A stretch of 64,000 bases of DNA from contig WYBL01000011.1 of assembly GCA_011526565.1 (NCBI GenBank), forward strand, positions 1 to 64,000. Reading direction: 5' to 3'. The position numbers and the translations under genes were made by a program. The stretch comes from Acidobacteriota bacterium. Lineage in GTDB: Bacteria; Acidobacteriota; Vicinamibacteria; Fen-336. How positions within the stretch are numbered: position 1 is the stretch's first letter; the number at the start of each line of letters is the position of its first letter. The notes beneath the pieces were generated by a model. It saw nothing but the letters and a program-made list of their open reading frames with translations, did no database searches and had not been told where the DNA came from. Shown piece after piece: positions 8,158 through 14,934 of the stretch.

Positions 8158-8981
8158 ACGAGCGGACGACGCTGGACCGGCTGACGATCGCGTACGCGCT
8201 GTTCGTCGCCGGTGCGCTGCCGTGGAAGGGGCTGGCCGGCGGCGCGGCCCTGGTCCAGGTGACGGCGCTGGCGGCGCTCGCGGGCCTCGCCCTGCTCGCA
8301 CCGCGCCTGCGGTCTCGCGGCGGGGCGCTGGCGTTCGTCGGCGAGTTCTACCCGCTGCTCGCGCTGTTCGCGCTCTACCAGCAGGTCGGCGTGCTCAACC
8401 GCGCCCACGGGCTGTCGTTCGACCTCGAGGCGCAGGCCTGGGAGGCCGCGCTGTTCGGCGGCCAGCCCTCGCGGAGCTGGATGAACGCGGCGCCGTGGCC
8501 GTGGCTGTCGACGCTGCTCCACGGCGGCTACCTCTCCTACTACCTGATCCTGGCCGCGGCGCCGCTCGGCCCGTGGCTGCTGGGCAACCGCGCCGGCGCG
8601 CGCCGCGTCGTGACCGCGGTGATGGCGGCGTTCTACGCCTGCTACGTCGTGTTCCTGCTGCTGCCGGTCGCCGGCCCGCGCTACGTGCTGCCACCCGTGT
8701 CGGGCCCGGCCGCCGAGGTCGCGCTGGCGCGCCTGACCCACCGCCTGCTCGAGGGCGGCTCCGCCTGGGGCACCGCGTTCCCCTCGTCGCACGTCGCCGC
8801 CTCGCTGGTTGCCAGCGCCGCGGCGTGGCGCGAGTCGCGCCCGCTGGGGCTGGCGCTCGCCGTGCTGTCGGCGCTGCTGACGCTCGGCACCGTCTACGGC
8901 GGCTTCCACTACCTGGTCGACGCGCTGGCCGGAATCGCGGCGGCGGCGCTGGCGCTCTTCGCCCTGCGCCGTCTCGCGTAG
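8148..8981 (+). CDS. PAP2-family membrane phosphatase/lipid phosphotransferase
   Basis: 277 residues with about six transmembrane helices. The PAP2 catalytic parts are FPSSHVA (motif 2) and a C-terminal YGGFHYLVD segment (motif 3 His), with a GPRYVLP loop before them. This layout fits the inositol-phosphorylceramide-synthase/PAP2_3 branch. It probably removes or transfers a phosphate head group at the membrane. ATG 8148 overlaps the SDR stop by ten bases; an internal GTG at 8154 is the alternative start. Confidence 0.75.
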   Translation: MAVNERTTLDRLTIAYALFVAGALPWKGLAGGAALVQVTALAALAGLALLAPRLRSRGGALAFVGEFYPLLALFALYQQVGVLNRAHGLSFDLEAQAWEAALFGGQPSRSWMNAAPWPWLSTLLHGGYLSYYLILAAAPLGPWLLGNRAGARRVVTAVMAAFYACYVVFLLLPVAGPRYVLPPVSGPAAEVALARLTHRLLEGGSAWGTAFPSSHVAASLVASAAAWRESRPLGLALAVLSALLTLGTVYGGFHYLVDALAGIAAAALALFALRRLA

Positions 8982-8993
8982 GATTCGGATTCG

Positions 8994-9635
8994 ATGCTGG
9001 TCGAAACGTTTCCCGTCGGGCTGCTCCAGTGCAACTGCGTCGTGCTCGGCGACCCGGCGTCGGGCGAGGCGATCGTCGTCGACCCCGGCGACGAGCCCGC
9101 CCGCGTGCAGCAGGTGCTGCGCGAGCACGGCCTGCGCTGCCGGGCGATCCTGATCACCCACACCCACATCGACCACGTCGGCGCGATCGCCGAGCTGAAG
9201 GACGCGACCGGGGCGAAGCTGATGCTGCACCGCGCCGACGTGCCGCTGTACGACATGCTCGGCGTGCAGGCCTCGTGGCTCGGCGGCATGCTGGAGGCAC
9301 CGGAGCGGGCGGCGGTCGACGAACACCTCGAGCACGGCGACCGCGTGAAGGCGGGCGCGCTCGAGGCCGAGACGCTGCACACGCCCGGCCACACGCCCGG
9401 CAGCCTCTGCTTCCACTTCGCCGCCGCGGAGCCGCTGCTGATCGCGGGTGACACGCTGTTCGCCGGCAGCGTCGGCCGCACCGACCTGCCCGGCGGCGAC
9501 TTCGAGCAGGAGCTCGCCTCGATCCGCGACCGCCTGCTGACCCTCGACGACCGCACGCGGGTGATCGCCGGCCACGGGCCGGAGACGACGATCGGCCGCG
9601 AGCGCCGCCGCAACCCGTTCCTGCAGGAACTGTAG
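8994..9635 (+). CDS. Metallo-beta-lactamase-fold hydrolase (glyoxalase II-like)
   Basis: 213 residues with the metal-binding motif THTHIDH at 55-61, then GHTPGS (about 130), GDTLF (about 153) and a final AGHG. This is the complete dinuclear metal set of the hydroxyacylglutathione-hydrolase-like family. It likely hydrolyses a thioester or related bond in the cytoplasm. A TAGGAT box at 8979-8984 overlaps the stop codon of the PAP2 gene and ends nine bases before ATG 8994. Confidence 0.8.
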   Translation: MLVETFPVGLLQCNCVVLGDPASGEAIVVDPGDEPARVQQVLREHGLRCRAILITHTHIDHVGAIAELKDATGAKLMLHRADVPLYDMLGVQASWLGGMLEAPERAAVDEHLEHGDRVKAGALEAETLHTPGHTPGSLCFHFAAAEPLLIAGDTLFAGSVGRTDLPGGDFEQELASIRDRLLTLDDRTRVIAGHGPETTIGRERRRNPFLQEL

Positions 9636-9656
9636 ACACTCGCCAGGGGAGCCCCG

Positions 9657-11273
9657 ATGAACGCCTTCCGCCGCATCACCGCCTTCGCCGTCGCGAGCCA
9701 GCTCGCGCTGGCCGTGCCCGCGCCGGCCGCCGAAGAGGCGGTCGACCTCGAGATCGCCACCCGCATCCGCCAGGAGGCGTTCGCCCGCTCCCAGGTGATG
9801 GACCTGGCCCGCGAGCTGACCGACGGCTTCGGCCCGCGGCTGACCGGTTCGCCGGAACTCGCGAGGGCCAACGCCTGGGCGAAGGACAAGCTCGCGTCGT
9901 GGGGCCTCGCCAACGCCCAGCTCGAGCCGTGGGGCCCGTTCGGAGAAGGCTGGACGCTGGAGCGCGCCAGCGCACACCAGGTGGCGCCGTGGGCGCAGCC
10001 GCTGACGGTCGTGGCTCGCGCCTGGGCGCCCGGCACCGACGGCCCGGTGCGCGGCGCGGCGGTGGTCGTCAAGCTCGACAGCGAAGAAGACCTCGCGAAG
10101 CACAAGGGCAAGCTGGCGGGCAAGGTGCTGCTGCTCGGCGAGCCGGTGCCGGTGCCGCTCGGCGAGAAGCCGACGCTCGACCGCTACGACGAGAAGGAGC
10201 TCGAGGAACTGGCCGCCTTCGAGGTCGGCGGCCGCCGAGCGATCGACCCGGCCCGCCGCGAGCAGTTCATGCGGCGCTGGGCGCTGCGCCGCAAGATCGC
10301 CGCGTTCCTCGTCGAGGAGAAGGTCGCGGCCGTGCTCGATCCGGCCGGCACCGACGGCCAGGTGCGGGCGCAGAGCACGCGGCCGCGCGAGAAGGGCGAC
10401 CCCGGCGTGCCGTGGCTGCACGTGCGCGCCGAGCAGTGGAACCGCATGGCGCGGCTGGTGCAGGCCGGGCGCACCGTCGAGGTCGAGGTCGACGTGCGGG
10501 TGAAGTTCGCGGGCGGCGCCGAAGCGATGGACGCCAACGTGCTGGCCGAGCTGCCCGGCTCCGACAAGCGCGGCGAGCTGGTCATGCTCGGCGCCCACAT
10601 CGACTCGTGGCACGCCGCGACGGGCGCGGCCGACAACGCCGCGGGCGTCGCGGTGGTGATGGAGGCGATCCGGATCCTGAAGTCGCTCGGCGTCACGCCG
10701 AAGCGCACGATCCGGGTCGGGCTGTGGAGCGGCGAGGAGCAGGGGCTGCTCGGCGCCCGCGCCCACGTGGCGAAGCACTTCGCGAACCGCCCGCCGGCCC
10801 CGGCCAGCGACGACACGCCGTCGTTCATGCGGCGGCCGACCGGCCCGCTGACCGTGCACGCGGGCCACGGCCTGCTCTCCGCCTACTTCAATCTCGACAA
10901 CGGCAGCGGGAAGATCCGCGGCATCTACGCCCAGCAGAACGTCGCGGCGGCGAAGCTGTTCGAGCGCTGGCTCGAGCCCTACCGCGACCTCGGCGCGACG
11001 ACCGTGACGCTGCGCGACACCGGCTCCACCGACCACGCGGCCTTCGACGAGGTCGGGCTGCCCGGCTTCCAGTTCATCCAGGACGACATCGAGTACGAGA
11101 GCCGCACCCACCACCGCAACCTCGACGAGTACGACCGCCTGCAGGAGGCCGACCTCAAGCAGGCGGCGGCGGTGATGGCGGGCTTCGTGTGGCAGGCGGC
11201 GACGCGGCCCGACCGGCTCCCGCGCAAGCCGATGCCGAAGGACGAGCCGGCGCGTCCCGCGGCGGCCCGCTAG
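9657..11273 (+). CDS. Exported M28-family zinc peptidase
   Basis: 538 residues with a signal peptide (1-24, ending PAPA-A). A PA-like insert spans about 110-300, and the M28 domain follows. Zinc ligands are His314 (GAHIDSWH), Asp326 (ADNAAG), Glu360/Glu361 (SGEEQG) and His485/486 (THHRNLD). Members are aminopeptidases or carboxypeptidases that act on peptides outside the inner membrane. A Shine-Dalgarno AGGGGAG lies before ATG 9657. It follows the metallo-hydrolase by 21 bases. Confidence 0.85.
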   Translation: MNAFRRITAFAVASQLALAVPAPAAEEAVDLEIATRIRQEAFARSQVMDLARELTDGFGPRLTGSPELARANAWAKDKLASWGLANAQLEPWGPFGEGWTLERASAHQVAPWAQPLTVVARAWAPGTDGPVRGAAVVVKLDSEEDLAKHKGKLAGKVLLLGEPVPVPLGEKPTLDRYDEKELEELAAFEVGGRRAIDPARREQFMRRWALRRKIAAFLVEEKVAAVLDPAGTDGQVRAQSTRPREKGDPGVPWLHVRAEQWNRMARLVQAGRTVEVEVDVRVKFAGGAEAMDANVLAELPGSDKRGELVMLGAHIDSWHAATGAADNAAGVAVVMEAIRILKSLGVTPKRTIRVGLWSGEEQGLLGARAHVAKHFANRPPAPASDDTPSFMRRPTGPLTVHAGHGLLSAYFNLDNGSGKIRGIYAQQNVAAAKLFERWLEPYRDLGATTVTLRDTGSTDHAAFDEVGLPGFQFIQDDIEYESRTHHRNLDEYDRLQEADLKQAAAVMAGFVWQAATRPDRLPRKPMPKDEPARPAAAR

Positions 11274-11292
11274 CGGCGGGGGAGGCGAGGCG

Positions 11293-11670
11293 ATGGCGGA
11301 CGAGAAGGTCCCGGCGATCAAGGTGCTGCTGCTGCCGAAGGACACCAATGCCTACGGCACCATCTTCGGCGGCGTGATCCTCTCCCACATCGACCTCGCC
11401 TCCGCGGTCGAGGCGCGCAAGGTGGCGCCGCTGCGCTACGTGACGAAGGCGATGCGCGAGGTCGAGTTCCACCAGCCGGTGTTCCTCGGCGACGTCGTCA
11501 ACTTCTACACGGAGACGCTGCGGATCGGCACCACCTCGGTGACGGTCAAGGTCAGCGTCGAGGCCGAGCGCTGGGGCGCAGGCTCCGGCGAGCGGGTCAA
11601 GGTGACCGAGGCCGAGGTGGTGCTCGTGTCCGTCGACGAGCAGGGACGCCCGCGTCCGATCCGCGGCTGA
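11293..11670 (+). CDS. Acyl-CoA thioesterase, hotdog fold (YciA/BACH-like)
   Basis: 125 residues of a single hotdog domain. N-terminal PKDTNAYGTIFGGVILSHID contains the conserved Asn and the catalytic Asp/Gly-Gly region of the acyl-CoA hydrolase family, followed by VEFHQPVFLGDVV. It would hydrolyse acyl-CoA in the cytosol. GGGGGAGG before the ATG is a strong ribosome site. It lies 19 bases after the M28 peptidase gene. Confidence 0.85.
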   Translation: MADEKVPAIKVLLLPKDTNAYGTIFGGVILSHIDLASAVEARKVAPLRYVTKAMREVEFHQPVFLGDVVNFYTETLRIGTTSVTVKVSVEAERWGAGSGERVKVTEAEVVLVSVDEQGRPRPIRG

Positions 11671-11717
11671 CGCCGGGACGACACGCGGCGTGTTCGCCGC
11701 GGGCCCGAGGTTGGCCG

Positions 11718-11723
11718 TAGAAT
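11718..11723 (+). promoter_or_regulatory. Candidate -10 box (TAGAAT) of the Ser/Thr kinase gene
   Basis: TAGAAT lies 22 bases before GTG 11746, and an AGGAAA ribosome site sits between them. The -35 is not obvious. Confidence 0.35.
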
Positions 11724-11745
11724 CCACGCGGAACCCGCCAGGAAA

Positions 11746-13752
11746 GTGAAACACCCGGAGCGCGTCGGGAAATACGAGATCATCCGCGTCCTCGGCCAGG
11801 GCGGGATGGGCACCGTCTACGAGGCCCGCGACTCGGTGATCAACCGCAAGGTCGCCCTCAAGATGATGCTGCAGGGGCTGGCGGAGAGCCCCGACCTGCG
11901 CGAGCGGTTCATGCGCGAGGCCCAGGCGGCGGGCGGCCTGCGCCACCGCAACATCGTCACCATCTACGACTTCGGCGAAGACGCGGAGAACCGCCCGTAC
12001 ATCGCCATGGAGTTCATCGAGGGCACCGACCTCGAGCGGGTGATCCAGAACCGCGAGCCGCACCCGATCTCGTGGAAGGTCGACGTGATCCTGCAGCTCT
12101 GCGAGGGCCTCGCCTTCGCGCACCGGGCCGGCATCGTGCACCGCGACGTCAAGCCCGCCAACATCCGGGTCTCGCCCGACGGCGAGGTCAAGGTGATGGA
12201 CTTCGGCATCGCCCGGCTGCAGTCCTCGAACCTGACCAAGAGCGGGCTCGTGCTCGGCAGCGCCCACTACATGGCGCCCGAGCAGATCAACGGCCAGCGC
12301 GCCGACCACCGCTCCGACCTGTTCTCGGTCGGCGCGATCGCCTTCGAGCTGCTGTCCGGGCGCAAGCCGTTCGAGGCGGACTCGCTGACCGCCGTGCTGT
12401 TCAAGGTGACGCACGAGCGCCCGCCCGCGGACCTGCTGCCGAAGAGCGAGTACTCGCCGGGGCTCGAGCAGGCGATCCTCAAGGCGCTGGCGACCAGCCC
12501 GGACGACCGCTACCCGACGCTCGACGCGATGCACGAGGACCTCGAGCGCGTCGTGCGCGAGGCGGAGCGGCCGCGCACGGAGCCGCCGGCCGACCCCGTG
12601 GAGGCGCTGCGCAGGAGGGTGGAGCACGAGATGGCCGAGAGACGCGCGGAGATCGCCCGGGCCCGGGCGGAAGGCCAGCTCCAGAAGGCGCTGGCGCTGT
12701 GCCACAAGCTGCTCGAGCTGGAGCCCGACGACGCCTCGATCCAGCTCGAGGCGAAGCAGATCGAGGCCGCGATCCAGGACCGCGAGGTCGAGCAGATGGT
12801 GGCCATGGCCGAGGGCTACCTCGAGCAGGGCGACCGCGCGCTGGCCGAGAAGATCGCCGCGCGGGCCGCGAAGCTGGCCCCCGAGAGCCCGCGCGCCCTC
12901 GCGCTCCGCGCGCGGCTCGACGCCGTGGCCGAGGACCAGGGCGCCGCCGACACGCTGCTCGAGGCGGCTCGCGAGCACCTCGTGCACGGCAACCTGCAGG
13001 AGGCGCGTGCGGCGGCCGAGGAGGCGCTGTCGGCCGATCCCGGCAACGCCGCGGCGCGCGAGATCCTGGAGCGGGTGTCGAAGGTGCTCGCGGTGCGCGA
13101 GCAGGCGGCGCCCCCGGTCGTCGAGCCCCCGCCGGCGCCCGTCGTCGCCCCTTTGGCGCCCGCGCCGGAACCCGCGCCCGCCGCGGTCGGAGCGTCGGCG
13201 ACCCGCGAGGAGGTCTTCTTCGACGAGTCCGGGCCCGCAAGCGCGCCGACGCCGATCCCGGTGGCGGCGGCGCCGGAGCCGGTCGCCGCCGAGCCGGAGC
13301 CGCCCGCGCCTCCGCCGGAGCCGCCCGTGCCCCTGCCGCTGCCCGAGCCGCCGATCGCGGTCGCACCTCCCCCGGTGCCCGCCCCGCCGCCGATCGCGGT
13401 CGCACCTCCGCCTCCGGCGCCCGAGCCGCCGGTCGCGGCGCCCGCCCCGCCGCCCGCAGTGGTGTCCGCACCCGCTCCGGTCGCGGCCCCGCCGGCGCCG
13501 GAGCCGGTCGCGCCGCCAGCGACGCGCCCGCCCGCTCCGCCGATGCCGACGCCGACGCCGACGCCGGCTCCGGTCGCCGCGGCGCAAGGAGGGGATCGCA
13601 AGGCCGAAGCCGCTGCCCTCGCCACGGCGGCCATGAACCACTTCGTCGCCAACAACAACGCGAAGGCGCGCAAGGCGGCGGAGCGCGCGCTGGAGCTGGA
13701 CCCGGCCAACAAGAAGGCCAAGGACCTGCTGAAGATCCTCGCCCTCGGCTGA
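11746..13752 (+). CDS. Ser/Thr protein kinase with TPRs and Pro/Ala-rich linker
   Basis: 668 residues from GTG. The Hanks-type kinase domain spans about 10-270 and is intact: GQGGMGTVY loop, Lys39 in VALK, HRDVKPAN with Asp134, DFG and APEQ. It is followed by TPR-like repeats (about 290-450), a Pro/Ala/Val-rich low-complexity linker (about 455-615) and a final TPR pair. Unlike PknB-type receptors, I see no transmembrane helix, so it should be cytosolic or docked through its TPRs. It is likely a signalling or scaffold kinase; no target is evident nearby. Confidence 0.85.
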   Translation: MKHPERVGKYEIIRVLGQGGMGTVYEARDSVINRKVALKMMLQGLAESPDLRERFMREAQAAGGLRHRNIVTIYDFGEDAENRPYIAMEFIEGTDLERVIQNREPHPISWKVDVILQLCEGLAFAHRAGIVHRDVKPANIRVSPDGEVKVMDFGIARLQSSNLTKSGLVLGSAHYMAPEQINGQRADHRSDLFSVGAIAFELLSGRKPFEADSLTAVLFKVTHERPPADLLPKSEYSPGLEQAILKALATSPDDRYPTLDAMHEDLERVVREAERPRTEPPADPVEALRRRVEHEMAERRAEIARARAEGQLQKALALCHKLLELEPDDASIQLEAKQIEAAIQDREVEQMVAMAEGYLEQGDRALAEKIAARAAKLAPESPRALALRARLDAVAEDQGAADTLLEAAREHLVHGNLQEARAAAEEALSADPGNAAAREILERVSKVLAVREQAAPPVVEPPPAPVVAPLAPAPEPAPAAVGASATREEVFFDESGPASAPTPIPVAAAPEPVAAEPEPPAPPPEPPVPLPLPEPPIAVAPPPVPAPPPIAVAPPPPAPEPPVAAPAPPPAVVSAPAPVAAPPAPEPVAPPATRPPAPPMPTPTPTPAPVAAAQGGDRKAEAAALATAAMNHFVANNNAKARKAAERALELDPANKKAKDLLKILALG

Positions 13753-13810
13753 GGGGGTGACGGCCCTCACCGGGGGCCGAATCGGGGGTTCCCCCCGGGC
13801 GGCCCGGGGC

Positions 13811-13816
13811 TATACT
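13811..13816 (+). promoter_or_regulatory. TATACT -10 box, leaderless start
   Basis: TATACT is followed by TTTTTC and then ATG 13823, so a start 6-7 bases after the box would fall on the ATG itself. A CCCCGG/CCGGGG hairpin (13793-13809) precedes it and, with the T-run at 13816-13821, may double as the terminator of the kinase gene. Confidence 0.5.
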
Positions 13817-13822
13817 TTTTTC

Positions 13823-14374
13823 ATGAAGTCCAGCCGCGTCGCCGTCGTCCTGCTCGCGTCGACCTTCTGCGCGGGCTCCGTCGCCCCGGTTCTCGCCTTC
13901 CAGGAGCCGAGCCTCGCCGAGCTCGCGAAGCAGGAGAAGAAGCGGCGCAAGGCCGCGGCGGCGGCCGCCGAGAAGAAGACGCCCACCATCACCGAACACG
14001 AACTGCGGGCGGGCCCCGGCGCCACTGCCAATCCGGTCGCCGACGCGCCTGCCGCCCAGCCCGGGGCGAGTCCCGCCGCGTCGCCCGCCCCGGGGGCGAC
14101 GCCGGAGAAGACCGACGAAGAACTCCGCGCGGAGAAGCAGGCGGACATCCAGAAGCGGATCGACGAGCAGAAGGCGCGAATGGACAAGGTGCGCCAGGTC
14201 ATGGCCGACGCCCAGACGGAGCTGAACGACCTCGCCAACCAGACCTTCGGTGGCCGCCGGGCCGCGCTCATGAAGCTGATCGACGACGGCAACGCCGAGC
14301 TGGCGGCCTGCGAGGCGCGGATCGCGGATCTCGAGGAAGAGGCGCGGCGCGCGGCCGTGCGCGTCTCGCGCTGA
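13823..14374 (+). CDS. Exported Lys/Ala-rich coiled-coil protein, tandem paralog 1
   Basis: 183 residues with a signal peptide (1-25). It then has QEPSLAELAKQEKKRRKA, a low-complexity Ala/Pro segment and a predicted coiled coil from about 95 to 180 that begins with ATPEKTDEELRAEK. No known family. The neighbour at 14386 is organised the same way and repeats both signature segments, so the pair arose by tandem duplication. Probably a periplasmic structural or adaptor protein, but function is unknown. Confidence 0.7.
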   Translation: MKSSRVAVVLLASTFCAGSVAPVLAFQEPSLAELAKQEKKRRKAAAAAAEKKTPTITEHELRAGPGATANPVADAPAAQPGASPAASPAPGATPEKTDEELRAEKQADIQKRIDEQKARMDKVRQVMADAQTELNDLANQTFGGRRAALMKLIDDGNAELAACEARIADLEEEARRAAVRVSR

Positions 14375-14385
14375 AGGAGGGACCC

Positions 14386-14913
14386 ATGGCTTCGCGCAGC
14401 CTGATCGCCGCTCTCGCCCTGGCGCTGGCCGCGCCGTGCGGCCTGGCCCAGGAGCCGAGCCTCGCCGAGCTCGCGAAGAAGGAGAAGAAGCGCCGCAAGG
14501 CGACGCCCGACGCGACCCGGACCATCACAGAGTCGGATCTCGGCAAGGCCGGCGCCGGCACCTTCTCGGCCCCGGCCGGCAGCGATTCCGCCGCTCCGGC
14601 GGCCAGCCCGGACGCGGCCGCCGTGCCGGCAGCGGCTCCGGGCGCGACCCCGGAGAAGACCGAAGAGGAGCTGCGAGCCGAGCGTCAGCAGAAGTGGCGC
14701 GAGGAACTGCAGAAGGCCCGCGACGACGTGGCGAAGTACGAGGAACAGGTGGCGAAGCTGGAGGCCGCGCTCGGGGACATCAGCCAGAACATCCACTCCG
14801 CCTCGCGCGCCAACCGCGCCGCCGCCCTCGAGCAGGCGAAGGCCCAGCTTGCCCAGGCGCGGACGAAGGTCGATGAACTCGAGACCACCGGCCGCCAGAA
14901 CGGCTTCAGTTAG
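14386..14913 (+). CDS. Exported Lys/Ala-rich coiled-coil protein, tandem paralog 2
   Basis: 175 residues with a signal peptide (1-21) directly followed by QEPSLAELAKKEKKRRKA, a low-complexity segment and a coiled coil (about 90-170) starting ATPEKTEEELRAER. Over the signature the DNA is almost identical to that of the gene at 13823, implying recent duplication or gene conversion, whereas the coiled coils have diverged. AGGAGG precedes the ATG. It lies 11 bases after its paralog, so the two form an operon. Confidence 0.7.
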   Translation: MASRSLIAALALALAAPCGLAQEPSLAELAKKEKKRRKATPDATRTITESDLGKAGAGTFSAPAGSDSAAPAASPDAAAVPAAAPGATPEKTEEELRAERQQKWREELQKARDDVAKYEEQVAKLEAALGDISQNIHSASRANRAAALEQAKAQLAQARTKVDELETTGRQNGFS

Positions 14914-14934
14914 GCCCGCGACCGGCGGCCTGAG

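Noticed and set aside
8133..11348. Very long minus-strand frame opposite the PAP2, metallo-hydrolase and M28 genes
   Set aside because: Composition-driven shadow; all three plus-strand genes show intact catalytic motifs and ribosome sites.
13090..13600. Short GC-rich repeats in this stretch considered as a tandem-repeat locus
   Set aside because: They are codon-level repeats of the Pro/Ala-rich linker in the Ser/Thr kinase, not a separate DNA element.
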